Assembly (NCBI RefSeq): GCF_000220395.1 | Contig: NW_004085897.1 | Location: forward strand, 54,653-118,652 | From: Ichthyophthirius multifiliis | Taxonomy: Eukaryota > Ciliophora > Oligohymenophorea > Hymenostomatida | Length of the DNA: 64,000 nucleotides | Direction of reading: 5' to 3' | Shown: positions 1 to 15,812 of the stretch, piece after piece | How positions within the stretch are numbered: position 1 is the stretch's first letter | Layout: every line of letters begins with the position of its first letter | Position numbers and translations under genes: made by a program | The notes under the pieces: generated by a model | Told to the model about the DNA's origin: nothing | The model's database searches: none | Seen by the model: the letters and a program-made list of their open reading frames with translations, nothing else

Positions 1-318
1 TTCTTCTTATTCTTCATATTATATTCCAAGTTTTTTATATATATCGCTTTTTTTTGGTTAACTATTATCTATTTTGTCTGCTTATTATTATTATAAATGC
101 TAGCTTTTTTCAAGTTTTTTTTAACTTTTATTAATTAATATTTACTATGGGACTTTAAAACCACCAGAATATGAAATATGTTGTTTTACTTAAATGGGTA
201 TTTCTTTGGGCTTTTTTTAGTTTTCGGTGTCTTATAAAAATTATTATGTTAAATCTACTAAATGGATTTTTTAATCGTTAGTTTATGTTGTATATATATT
301 TTTTGTTAATAATGACAT
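1..318 (-). CDS. Hypothetical protein, N-terminal part (runs off left edge)
   Basis: Read with UAR as Gln, this is open from an ATG at 316-318 to the first base of the window with no UGA, giving 106 codons. It begins MSLLTKNIYTTQ and includes the stretches DLTQQFLQD and ISYSGGFKVP. The rest is Lys/Gln/Glu-rich, with no membrane segment and no domain I recognise. Codon use and base composition (less extreme A+T than the flanks) look like real coding sequence. The C-terminal part lies outside the window, so the product cannot be named. Confidence 0.5.
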
Positions 319-472
319 TTTTTTTTAATTTATTTAAGAAAACAACTTATATTGATTATAATTTAAATTATTATTTTTTTATGTAAAAATATTATAACTT
401 TTTTTTTTTTTTTTTTGTGAATTTTTTTTTTTTTTATTATTAATTAATTTTTATATATATATATTATTATTT

Positions 473-2116
473 TCATTTAGGATAACATTACATTGAATTA
501 GATAAAAAATATGATAAAATTTCAAGATTTATATCTATATTTTCAGAATATAAATAAGTTACCTTTTATTTTTTATAAAAATAAAACAAAAAAATAAAAT
601 AAATAAAAAAATTACTTCTTACATAATTTCATCTATTTCTTAAGGAGTAAAAACATCATAATTTTAAATTTTCTTTTTAAAAAGTTAATTACTAATATAA
701 TTATCATCTTTTTTTTATTTATTTTAATTATTCACATAAAACTTTAAAATTCCCTAAATAAGATTATTTAAATCAATTAAAAAAAAAGCTTCTTTCTACC
801 TTAAATAAGAAATAAAATCATTATAAGTAACATATTCACCATCCTATAAAAATTATTTTTATATTTATTTATTTATCATTATATATTTTAAAAAAAAAAT
901 ACCAGACAACATCTTTTAACTAAAATAGCAAAAGCTGTATAATTTAATCTACTACCTAATTATTTAACTAGGCTATCAAAATTATTTAATTTAACACGTA
1001 ATTCATTTCGTTTAGGTGTTTATTCTTCATCATTTTAATTATTTTATTCGTTATTAAGTTATGAATGAAAAACGAAAGATTCCATAATATCAATTTCTTA
1101 TGATTTTTCAATATAATATTCTCTAAAAGCAACTTATTCTTAATGTTTATGATAAGCCCTATCTGTTAAAACCTGAACTAATTTATATAAAATTTTATTT
1201 TTGCTTCTTTTTTAATCAAAGCAAACTTTATATACAAGTTTTTTTTTTTTCAACATTTAAATCTTAATTTTTTTTAAAAAAAAATAATAATATTATATAT
1301 TTATTTCTTTTTAGAATGAAATTATTTTATATATTACTGTATTTTTTTAAAAAAATAAACACTATTTAAAAAAAAGGTATAAAATACCATTTTTTTACAC
1401 GATATTTTGATTTAGTATATTGTATTTTTTGAAAAAAAATCACAGAAAAATAAAAAAAATGCTCAAAAAAAATATATATTATGTATACATTTGTTATTAT
1501 AGTAAGCTAATATACACACATAGGAACTAAAACGAAAATATTAATAAAAGTAAAAGCAATAGAAATACTCATAATAATATAGTAAAAAAAAATATTAGAT
1601 ACATAATATTCATATAACATATCAATAATCCAGATAACCTAAATAAAAAGAGGAATATGAACTAATTAATAACTCATATTAGGGCTGTTAAACCAGAAAA
1701 GATTTTCTTGTTTATTATAAGGTTTGGTAATATCTTAAAGATTATTTAAATATTCAGGGACTTTAATTTTATCTACATTAACCATTGGATGTCTTTGTTT
1801 TTCAAATTAAATAAATTTTATATCGTAAGGATTATCAACTACATGAACTAACTTAGTATAATTCATATATAATTTTTTATAGAAAAAAACAAGAAAAGTC
1901 ATAACAAAAAATGGTAAAACACTCATAATGTAGAAATTATAAATTTTATCATAATCAAGAAGAGCAATTAATAATCTAAAACTAATAAGAATTAAAAGTA
2001 CGAAAATACTAACTGCATTTAATTCAAATGATTTCTTACCAACCTCAGCTAAACATCTATTTTATAAATAATAAAAATAAATATTATAATAAATAAATAA
2101 ATATTAATAAAAATAT

Positions 2117-2168
<52 letters not shown>

Positions 2169-3153
2169 TATTTTTATTTATATATATATTATAATATTTA
2201 TTTATTATATTTTACCTTGTTAAATAATTAGAAAAATCAATATATATACTTATATATATATATTTATTTTTATTTATATATATATTTTTTTCATTTTTTA
2301 TTAATATTTATCTTTATTTTTATATTTTACCTTGTTAAATAATTAGAAAAATCGAAGTCATTTCTTAAAAAATTTTCTGCTATTGTAGGTTAAAAAGATG
2401 GCGCAATAAATTCTTACCTTATTAAAAAATATTCTAACAATTCCTTTTTTATTGTTAATTCAGTATTTTTTTATGAATTGAATGTTTATGGTTGTTAGTT
2501 TTTATTTATATATAAGTTTTCATATTTTTTTAGTATACTTTATTAATTTATTATTTCTTTTTCATAATTTCTCCATATTTTTGCTTAAGCTTAATGCACA
2601 AAAATATTAAAAACTCCTAAAAATAACCAAATAATTGCAAAAATTGCAATCCCTATGCATAAAGAGTCTACATATACAAAATCATCTAAAAAATATAATG
2701 CATCAAAATAATTTAAAATTAACATTAATGTTGAAATAAATAATATTAAAGTAATATCTCTTTTTTTTTATTAATATAAATTTATAAATATATATATTAA
2801 TTATATTATTACTTTAATATGCTATTTACTAAAAGAAAAAGTTTTTATTTTAATGATTATTTTATTGAATTTTTTATTGTAAGTGCTAAAAAGTATATTA
2901 TTATGAATGTGAAGAGGTATAATAAACCATATATTTCTATTTTATCTTCAGTTTTTTATGTTTTTAAAAAATTTTGTTAAGCAATTTGAAATATTTTTTG
3001 ATTAATATTAAAGTATTTTAATTAATCGATTTTGTTTTTATTTTACTCAATTTCATTTATAATTGAATTTTATTTATTATTTTGTTTTATACCTAAACAC
3101 TATTAAAATATTATTATAAAAATTAAACATCTAATAATTTTTTTAGATATCAT
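473..3153 (-). CDS. MLO-like multi-pass membrane protein
   Basis: Six exons join in phase, giving about 671 residues: 2813-3153, 2331-2759, 1489-2056, 903-1262, 616-843 and 473-562. The N-terminus is a signal peptide or first membrane segment (MISKKIIRCLIFIII), followed by several hydrophobic helices. Two stretches resemble the MLO family: an R-x-EFI-x-P segment running into FDFSNYLTR, and later LFWFNSP followed by LVHIPLFIQ (compare the family FWF...P...L-H-LF-Q-N pattern). The tail is hydrophilic (KRNELRVKLNNFDSL, ARLNY-like helices). MLO proteins are seven-pass plasma-membrane proteins, in plants linked to calcium signalling. The link between exons 1489 and 1262 (intron 1263-1488) is the least certain; the last three exons could be a separate small gene starting at 1256. 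The family call rests on pattern memory only. Confidence 0.5.
2099..2330 (-). repeat. 115-nt tandem duplication inside an intron, copying the splice donor
   Basis: The 33-base segment around 2208-2240 recurs at 2323-2355, an offset of 115. It contains the last exon bases and the GT donor of the MLO-like gene. The A/T-rich flanks are shared too. As a result there are two identical candidate donors, at 2330 and 2215. The gene keeps phase with the outer donor and the acceptor at 2057. Confidence 0.7.
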
Positions 3154-3477
3154 TAAATATATGTTTTTTTTATTTTTATAATTTTTTATTTTTTTAAAGA
3201 CTAAAAAATTAATTTTTCTTATATTAATAAACAATATATATATATATATATATATATTTTATATAATTAATAACAAATAAAAATATAAAACGTATTTTAA
3301 TAAAACTATAAATATATAATATTAATCAAATTTATATATAATATAGGATTATTTTGAAAAAAAATATAATAAAAAATAATTAAAACTCCTTTCAAAAAAA
3401 AATATATTTTTATACTATTAGAAAAAAATTAAAAAATATGTTTGATTATACTTAAATTGATCTTTTTTCAAGAAAAA

Positions 3478-3545
3478 CTTTGTAATTCAATATAAAATCT
3501 TTACTTATTAGTAATTTCGATTAAATATTTTCATTTAGGTTTATT
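3478..3545 (-). promoter_or_regulatory. Candidate SECIS element in the thioredoxin reductase 3' UTR
   Basis: On the minus strand, ATGA (3534-3531) is followed by one A and an 11-nt arm (AATATTTAATC) that pairs with GATTTTATATT around a double T-T mismatch. The strand then closes with TTGA (3490-3487). The apical loop is 19 nt and begins GAAA, placing an AA 13 nt after ATGA, as in eukaryotic SECIS elements. The ATGA lies about 80 nt past the stop codon. The helix is almost all A-T, so chance pairing in this composition is possible; the ATGA/AA/GA layout is what supports the call. Confidence 0.45.
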
Positions 3546-3615
3546 TTATTTTTAAAATAATCATTAAAATTAAATAAGACAAAAAGTAATTCAAGAAAAA
3601 AGAATATAATCACAC

Positions 3616-5940
<2,325 letters not shown>

Positions 5941-7246
5941 AATTTTATTTAACCTTTAATATTAATAAAATAGAAAAATTATATATAAAATATTTAATAA
6001 AAAAATAAAGATAGTTTATTGTAATTACTTATTTTTTATAAATAATATTCATTTAGATAAAAATAAAGAAAATAATAATAATAAATAAAACATAATATAA
6101 TATTGATATTTGTATATTATATTAAATATTAAAAAAATAAAAAACTAATTGATATTAATTTATTTGAAGTTTTAAAAGAAAATAACCTTTATTTTTTTTT
6201 GATTAAGTTAAAAAATAATAAAAATAATAATTTTTTTTCATTATTTTAAATGTTTTTGTATAATGTTTTTTTTTAAAAAAAATAAAATAAAATATATAAT
6301 GATTTATTAAATTTTTTTTAAAAAAATTATAATATTTTATCCTTCAAAATATTATATTTAATTTGTTTTACATTTTCAAATAAATTAATAAGACTTTTGA
6401 TTTTCGTTATAAATTAAATAAATAAAATATTTATATAAATATTATTTTAATATGTTATTATAATTTTTATTTTCTTTAAATAATTATTTAATACTTAAAT
6501 ATAATTTTCAATATTTATTTACTTTTTATTATTATATATTTTATGTTAATAATTAATATTTTAATATATTAATTATTATCTTAGTATTTTATAATAAATG
6601 GAAAAAATATATCAAGCTTAAGGTGTTTTTTCTTATTAGACCATAAGAGTTATATATTTTATTTAAACTAATATTTTAATTATTATACATAAGATATCAA
6701 ATAATTAACCATCTTTTAGTTATATTATGTTTTATTTTTGATGTATTATTAATTGAATTGAATTTAATTAAAATATATTATATTTTCGTATAATTCTAAT
6801 TTTTCATAAACAATTTTTTTATCATTATTATTACTTTTAATCTAAACTCATTATTTTCTTCTAATTTCATTTTTTCTTTATAAAAATGAAATCTAATTTT
6901 AAGTAAAAGAAATTAATAGATAAAAAGATATATGATGTAAAATATAAATATTAATAATGTGATTTAATTTATTATTTTCTTCTATAAATTTATTAACTTT
7001 ATATATATAATTGAAACAAAACAAAAAATATTATTTAATATTTAAAGAAATATAATAAAAATAAAACTTTTTTGAATGAATTTTTAAAAAAATAATAAAA
7101 AAAAAATAAGATAATATTTAAATTATTTATTTTTTAAAATAATAATAATAATTAATTAATTAATTTAAATAAATATTTGATTTTAAATAAATATAAAACA
7201 TAAAATTTTGTATATATTATTATAAAAAAAAACAAATAAGTTTTAA
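5941..7246. other. Intergenic, A/T-rich
   Basis: About 1.3 kb between divergently transcribed genes. It is mostly homopolymer runs and TA-rich sequence and presumably holds both promoters. The only open stretch is 6598-6741 (+), 47 codons starting MEKIYQAQGVF, without family resemblance. I do not call it a gene. Confidence 0.6.
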
Positions 7247-9144
7247 ATGAAAGAATAATACAATAGCGAAATTCAAAAGCTAAAAAGAGATTTAGCAGTA
7301 TAATTTGAAAGAGTAAAAGATTTAACAATTGAAAAATAATCTTTAGAAGAGCAATATCATTAATGTCGTATAGTAAAAATAAAATAATATGCTTTTTTTT
7401 TATAATAAAACAAAAAAAACAAAAACAAAAAAGGAAAGAGAAGATTTTTACAAAGAATATTAAAAAGCATAATTATTAAAATAAAAAGTACAAGAAATTG
7501 TCTAATAAGAAGTAAAAAAAGCCAGAGAAGAAGAAAGATTGAAATTCTAAAAAAGCTTAAATGAAATGGAATTATATAAAGAAAAAAACTAATAATTATT
7601 AATAAAAGTTCAATCTTTAGAATAAGATAGTCAAAACAAAGAATTATAAATAAAAAAATTAAGAGCAGAATTTAAATAATTAAGTAAAAAATAAGAAGGA
7701 GCAGATTTTGATGAAGAATAATGGGAAAAAGATTAAAAAGAAATAATGGAAGAAGCCACTTCTTTAAGAAGAAAACTTAACAAAGAAAAATAAAAATATA
7801 ATGATTTATCAGAAAAATGGACAATATTTTAGCAGAAAATAGAGTTTTAAGAAGATTAGCTAAAGTGTCAGAAAATTATGGGTTTAATTTGGAAGAAATT
7901 AAAATAGCAGAAAAATAAAAAATAGAAGACTATAAAGCTTAAGTTAGATATTTAGAAAAAGAAGTAGAAGAATTAGAAGGTGAAAGAATGTAATTAAGAA
8001 ATAGACTAAGAATACTTTCTAATATATATGATTAGAATCCTAGAGGAGATAGATATTTAGGACTGACTTAAAATGAATTGTATATTTAAAATATATAAAA
8101 TATATATTAATATATATTTAAATTAAATAAAAATATTTATATATATATATATATATAAATATATATATATTTATTTATATTATTTCACCTATTTTAAATA
8201 CACTTAATTAGATAATAAGTTGATGAATTTGTTGCTAATTTAAAAAATAAAATTCGAGTAAAGGTTACTTAAGATGACACAAAAACTTAATTAATTAAAT
8301 AAATAAAAGAACTTGAAGATCAAGTAAGAAGATGTTAAATTGAACATGTAGAAAGAGAAAAAGATACTGATAAATAAAAACGAAAAAATAAAAATTTTGT
8401 AAAAATTAATAAATATAAATATATTTATTTATATATATAGAATGATAAAGATATATAATTAATTTTAGAATAAAATAACGAATTAAAGAAAGCGTTAGAA
8501 CAAATAACATAATAATTATCTTAATTATAAAGTAATAAATCGATAACATAAAACAAACCAAGTATAGATTCAGAAAATAATGAATTAGATATAAATAATA
8601 AAGGATATCCTATATATTTATAACATTTAGCCAAACCACCTTAACCATTGCCTGGTGCTCTTGGGAATTGGGATGATATATCCTAAGTAAGAAGTTATAA
8701 ATTCAAACAAAATATTCCTCCAGAAATATTCGAATTATATAGTGAAGGAGGGTTCAATTAGACTTTAGCGAAATATTAAATAGCATAACTATAAGTAATG
8801 AATATCGAAATAATAAAATTATTAACAGAAAAAGAGAAAGAATATAATATTTTATAGTCAGAATCAGAAGAAATGAAAAATTAATTAACAAAATGTCTTC
8901 TTATATAGGATAATCTATATGAAAAACACTATGAAGTGAAAAGTAAATTAGATGAAAAAGTTAAAATTATGGAAAATTAATTAAATGATAAAACTTGTGA
9001 AATTTAAAGACTAAACGAAGAACTTTATGAATACAAAAATATTAATTAAATTTCATAAAATAATGATAGAGATAAATTAAAATAAAAACTTGCTGAAATG
9101 ACATAAAAAACATCAATTTTAGATGTTAATTTAATAAAGTATTT

Positions 9145-9184
<40 letters not shown>

Positions 9185-10512
9185 TTAAATATATATATTT
9201 TGTTTCATTTTTTAATTTATTACTATTTAATAGAATTTCGAGAAAATATTCTTGTTTAAAAGATGAATATATTGAAATTTCAGAAGCTTATAAGAATTAT
9301 AGCGCCGAGTTTTGCAAAAAAGAAACTATCTTGATTGAAAAAATATAAGGTTTAGTTGAATGGAAAAAGAAATCTTAACATTATTTAAAAACCTTGCTTT
9401 AAGAAGTTTAAGATTCTGTACATAAATCTCGATTTAATATATTAAGGAATAAATTCGATAAATAATAAGATGAATTAGCTAATATAAAAGAAAAAAATAC
9501 ACAATTGTTATCTGAAATACATAAATTAAAAAGTATATATATATTGTTTTTTAATATTAATATACAAAAATTATAGATTCTGAAAGAATGTTGTTTGAAA
9601 AAAACTAAAAAATAAGAATTTTAGAAGATGAAACATTAGAAATATAACTAGAATTATAAATGACAAAAAAAATGTTAGAAATAATAGACCCTCATTATAA
9701 AAAATATTTAATCTCATATTAAAAATTAGTTGATATAATGATAAATAAAAGCATTTCTCCAACATAAATTTTCTAATAAATTGATGACAATAGAGATGGA
9801 TTTTTAGGTCCTTAGGAATTTTTATAAGCTATGAGAAATTTAAAAGTTGATTTTAATTAATAAGAAGTTGAAATATTATTTAAGTAATTATATATATATT
9901 TATTAATTTTATATATATATTGTATTTTATTTTTAATTTTTTTATTTATTAAATACTTTTAGATTTATGGATTTTGATGGAAGTAATAAGATTGAATTAA
10001 AGAATTTACTAGGAAATTAAGAAGATCAGGCGTTACTATAAGAAAATCCTAAGAATAGTTAATTTATGATTTATGGGAAAAAATTTAATAAGCTGGACTT
10101 AGTTTAGGTGAAACTTTTAAAGCATTCGACAAAGATGGTAGTGGAGAAGTTACTAAAGAAGAAACGTACATAACTTTGAAATCTTTAATAAAAAATATAG
10201 ATGAAGAAACAGTTTCTTATGTCTTCCATATGGCTGATACTTCTGGAGATGGAAAAATTACTTACAGTGAATTTCATTCTCTTTTTGAAAATATTATATC
10301 TGATGTTATGAGGTTTATAATATAAAAATTTATATATATATTTTTAATAAAAGATAATAATTACTTATGACTGCAGAAGATTTAAGTTGGTAAAAGAAAG
10401 TTATTTTAAAAATAGATGAAGCAATACATTCATAAGGTTAATATATAAAAGATTTATATTAGTTATTAGATAATAATGATGACGATGAAATCGATTTTAT
10501 AGAGTTTAAATG

Positions 10513-10584
<72 letters not shown>

Positions 10585-12531
10585 ATATTTTTTATATTTT
10601 TATAATTTTATATATATATTAATATTTTATATATTTTATATTTTTAATTAATAATAGCCCTTTTTGTTAAACTTTAATTAAATGTTTAAGATGAAGAATT
10701 AAGACAATTATTTGCTGATATAGATATTGATAGTAATGGTAGTATAGAATATAATGAATTAATAAATTATATACGAAGTGCGAAAGTAGAAAAGATGAAA
10801 ATTGAAAAAATGAAAAGAGTAGGTGCTAAAATAGACGCTATGTAAAAATAAGGACAACTAAGAGAATTAGATACTTAAGATATATAAAATTTACCAAAGG
10901 AAGCTCGCTTGGAATTAAAAATTAATCTCTTAGAAATAAAAGATAAAAACTTAAATAGTAGATGTGATATACTTATGTATTAATTAAATTTAACAGAAAA
11001 AATGAATGCTAAACTAAATTTATAGTACTATTATTAATTTTTATTTTTTAAAAAAATATATAAATTAATATTATTAAATAAAAGATTAAAAGATAGAGAA
11101 AATGAAATAATATTATAAATAAAAAAGTATAATGAATTATAAAAACTTTATCATAGAGCTTAAAATACGTTAGAAGGATGTGAAACAAAATAAATGAGTA
11201 AATAAATACATAAAATAAACAAAAGATTATAAAAAGAAGCTATGGAATTAAGAGTTTAAAATAAAAATTTAAAAAACCTTCACGAATTTGCCAGTAATTA
11301 AGTAAAAGAATTATTAATATCAAATGAAAGAAAAAAATTTGAAACAGAATCTTTATAAGAAACAATTAAAGAATTATAATCTACTTCTGATGAAAAGGCT
11401 ATTGTCGGTAAATTATAGCATTCTTTAATGATTGCGAAATACAATTAATCTCAAACTAATATAAAATACGATAATTTAATACATGATTTAGAAAAATATT
11501 AATAATAATTACAAATTACAGAATTTGAATTAAATGAGGCTAATTAAGATTCAATTGAATCTCGAGAAGTTTTAAGGTAAAAAATTTACGATTATGAAGA
11601 TAATATTACAGATTTAAGAAATAAAATACTACCAACTATTACTATGTCAAAAATAGATGATATGTATAGAAGAATAAATGAATTATCTTCTGTAAAAACT
11701 GACTTAGAAATTTAAAATAAAAAATTAAGAGATGATAATCATGAATTAGCAAGTAAATATATTATATTTAATCAAGTAATTTTATTTTTTATTTTTTAGT
11801 AAAATGTGATTATTTTGAAGCTTTAGAGTAATAATTTGACGAATTAAAAAATGATTTAAAAACAAAATACAGCGATTAGTTATAATAGAGAGTAATAGAG
11901 TTATCTTTATAAGTATCAGAGTAAAAACTGATGGAAATGAAGGCTAAAAGAGACTAGGAAATCGCAAAAGAAAAAGAAGAATATTATTAAAGAATTACGC
12001 GATAACATCTAGAACATGTGAAAGCTTTGGAATAAGAATCAGAACTTACAAATAAAAAGTTTAATGAAAGAGAATAGTTTTGGAGGTAAAAACATTAAGA
12101 AGCAATGAATTTAGTTATGAATGATAAAGAAATGAAAGAAAAAGATAAAAATGATGATCCAATATATAGATTAAGAAGATAAGCAGGAAAAACAAATAAA
12201 ATAATAGGAACTGTTTAGTTAAATAATACTTAAGAAAATGCAAAAGAAAAAAATCAAAAAGAATACTAAAATACAGTAATGCATAAAGGAGTTAAGTATA
12301 TAAATGAATTAGAAGCAGAAGATAATGAAAATTAAGAAAATATTTAAAATCTAAAAAAAGAAATAGAAGTATATAAAGAAAGATAAACAAGTTTATATCA
12401 AGAAATAGATAGATTAAAAGAATTTGTAAATTAATTAAAAAATGAATAAAATAATAAAAAGTAAATAAAAATAAAATATTAAATAAATATAAAAATATAT
12501 ATATAAATAATATATTATAAATATATATATA

Positions 12532-12570
<39 letters not shown>

Positions 12571-13083
12571 TTAAATATATTTTTTTATACATATATTTTT
12601 TATTTTTTTTTATATTTACATTTATATATATATTTTGTATTTTTAATTAATACAATTAAATTCATATATTTCCTAGTAACAATAATTTCGAATATAGTGA
12701 ATAAAATAGATATAATTTTATAAATGAAGATAGTTAAAAAATAGCTTTAGCTGCTTAAAAAACTATCAGTACTTTATAAGGTCTTATAGATGATAAAAAT
12801 TACGAAATTGAAAGAAAAGATTTACTTATTGAAAAAATGAAAAGAGATTTTAGATAAGAAAAAGAAAAAGATTCAGCTGAAATTCGAAAACTTTTAATGT
12901 AGGCATGTTCTACATCAGGTTCTAGAAATGATATATAAAATAATAATAGTTTCTTTTCAAAAAATGATGAAGAAAACTATAAATCTAAAAATAATTTAGA
13001 AAGTTAAGTTGATTAATTATCAATTAAATGTAAGCTTTAACAAAAAACAATAGATGAGGTAATTTATATTAAATAAATATAAT

Positions 13084-13133
<50 letters not shown>

Positions 13134-14756
13134 TTTATATTTATAAGCTTGAAGTTCTTGTAAAAAGATTAGAAGATGAACTAATAATTTCAAGATAAAA
13201 CCATAAAGTTTAAGATCTAGAAGATTAAGTAAAGGCTTTATAAAAATTACTAAAAGAAAATAATAGAATTATTCAAGATTTGAAGAAATAGAAAGAAGCT
13301 TTATGTAAAGAATATAAAGATTCAGTTGAATAAAATGTTGATAAAGAAGAAGAATATAAAAAGAAGATTCTTTAATTAAAAAAAGATAAATAAATATTAG
13401 AAAGACAAATAAAAGATTCACTCGAATCAATAAATAAATTAATGAAAGAAGCAGAAAATTCAAAAAACTAAACATAAAAATTATAAATATAAGACCTTTT
13501 GAAAAAAGAAGAAAACTTAAAAAAAAAAGATTCTGACAAAACATAAATATAATAATAATAATAATTAGCATTAACTTTAAAAGAATAAGATTTATAACAT
13601 TAATTAAATAAAGAGAAATCTGAACATTCAAAAACTTTAGAAAAACTCAAATAAATAGATATATAAAATAAGGAATTTTAAGAAACTATAAAACATTTCT
13701 CAAAGGAAAAATATTAAGGAATTTATGATTCAAATAATTACTTAAAACCAATTAAAAAAATGTCTTTTGAAAATTATTAAGATATAGGTTAGTCGATTAA
13801 GATTTATTTACAAAATACACCAAATTATGACCTTTTTAAAGAAATAAGGTAGCAAGATGAAAAGAAATAAGGATTTATTTTTGCAAGTAACCTTAAGAAG
13901 ATCTTCGATTTGAAAAATATTAATTTAAGGACTGAAGATTTCCAAAAATTAATACAAGGAAGTTAAAAAATTGAAAATAAAGTAAATAATTAAGACACTA
14001 AAGTAGATATAAATAAGCTTTTTTGTATTATATATAACCTATCAGATGCATAAACTGAAACAGAATTTAATTAAAACTAAGATTAAAATAAAGGAAATCA
14101 TAAAAACAGCGAAAAATCAAATTTCGAATAGGAAAGGTTTTTACTTTTATAAGATAAAGACAAAAACCCTAGAAAAGAAGAAGAATTGTAAAAAAGAAAT
14201 GAAATGTTAAAAATCTAAATTTAAAATTAAAAAGAAGAAAAAGATAAACTTTAAAAATAATTAAATTTAAAATCTGAACAATGTAAAATTTTGGAAGTTT
14301 AAATTAAGAAATTCCAAAATAAAAATAATAATAATGATAAATAATAAGATTAATTTATAGTAGGAGGATACAAAGATGAAAATATAGCCTAATTAAAATA
14401 GAGTATATTTAATTTGGAAGAAATGAATTAAAAATTAGAATATACAGTAAGAAATAAAGATATAGAAATTCATAAACTAAAAGAAGATATAATTAAATAA
14501 GATCAAAGTATTAAATAATTAAAAATTTAAAATATGAAAACTAAAAATACACTCGATAATGCTATCTCTAATAAAATTTAACCTGAATAACTTAAAGATA
14601 ATATATTCTAAGAAAAAGAATTACTTATTAGAGAATTAAAAGAAAAACTAGATAAAGCAAGATAAGATGAATAACATTTAGTTGACAGATTGTATATACT
14701 TGAAAAACAAAATAAAGTAAAATAAAAATAATAAGCATTTATATATATAAAATAAA

Positions 14757-14798
<42 letters not shown>

Positions 14799-14999
14799 TT
14801 AAATATAATATATATTTTATATTTATTTTAGGAACTTGCATATATTAAAGAAAATTTTGATAATCATATAGAAAGGTTAAATAGAAGAATTTCAGAATTA
14901 TCAGAAAATCAATAAAACTAATAAAATTATGTTAAATTCTCAAATGACAATAAATAATCATAATAATCTGCTCTTAAAAAAACAGTTGCTAAAAGATGA
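7247..14999 (+). CDS. CEP290: CEP290-like coiled-coil protein with EF hands
   Basis: About 2,150-2,200 residues in about 14 exons, almost entirely coiled coil. Two stretches match CEP290 landmarks: an early one (LAENRVLRRLA, then YKAQVRYLEKEVEELEGER) and a late one (LAAQKTISTLQ, then IDDKNYEIERKD). CEP290 builds the Y-links of the ciliary transition zone. Unlike vertebrate CEP290, this protein carries six EF-hand-like loops between about 9770 and 10770: DDNRDGFLGPQE, DFDGSNKIELKE, DKDGSGEVTKEE, DTSGDGKITYSE, DNNDDDEIDFIE and DIDSNGSIEYNE. One extra base is needed in each of the A runs 7813-7817 and 9999-10001. Several introns contain (TA)n. Start: ATG in an A-rich context, first exon ending before intron 7373-7433. 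The stop is TGA at 14997. That it is one gene is supported by continuous phase; the CEP290 identity is inference. Confidence 0.6.
10511..10657 (+). repeat. Intron containing a long (TA)n array
   Basis: The intron separating the fifth and sixth EF hands holds about 30 TA dinucleotides (10515-10575) and then further A/T-rich sequence. Similar arrays fill other introns of this gene near 9149-9176, 12539-12566, 13098-13127 and 14761-14795. Confidence 0.8.
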
Positions 15000-15633
15000 A
15001 TTAATTCTTTATTTTTTATTTATTTAATTTAATTATATTTACAATAGTTTTTAAAAAATAAAATATATATTATATTTTTATCTTAATAATTTTTTTTTAT
15101 TACTAAAATATAATAATAAATTACAAAACGAAATATTAAAATATATTATTAAAAATATATAATAAATATTTTATAAAAAAAAAAAATTATTTTAAGGTTA
15201 ATTATATTTTTAAATTATATTATATTTAGATATAAATTTATAATGAAATAAAAATTAAAAATAATTTGCTTAATTTATATATTAATATATAATATATTTA
15301 TAATAATTAATTTAGTAAATTATTTAAAATAAAATAAAATAATATAAAAATAAAATAAAATAAATATACAAATAATTTATGAATAAAAAATAATAATAAT
15401 TGTAATAATAAAAAAAATTATATAATAATAAAAAAATATATATAAAAAATATAATATTTAATATATAAAAAATTATAATAAATAAATATTATAAAAAAAA
15501 TATTATATATAAGTAAATACTATATATAAAAAATATATAATATCAAAGTGTTTAAGATATTAAAAAAATAGTATAAATTAAAAGATATAAAATATAATAT
15601 ATAAATATTTAATATTTAAATGAATTTATATAC

Positions 15634-15689
<56 letters not shown>

Positions 15690-15812
15690 CAATATTAAAT
15701 ATTTTTCTATAATAATCTATTTATTTATTTTTATTTTTTTATTTATATTATATATATATATTAATTAATATATTATATTTTTTTATTTTTTTTTATATAT
15801 ATAATATATAAA
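15000..15812. other. Intergenic, A/T-rich with (TA)n
   Basis: About 0.8 kb between two co-oriented genes. It contains a (TA)n array at about 15645-15687 and no open frame with coding character. It presumably holds the 3' UTR of the upstream gene and the promoter of the channel gene. Confidence 0.7.

Noticed and set aside
6598-6741. 47-codon plus-strand frame starting MEKIYQAQ
   Set aside because: Short, no family resemblance, and frames of this length arise easily when only UGA stops translation.
7813-10001. Programmed ribosomal frameshifting in the CEP290-like gene
   Set aside because: The sites share no slippery heptamer or downstream structure, and the same one-base deficit recurs in unrelated genes, so a sequence-quality explanation is simpler.
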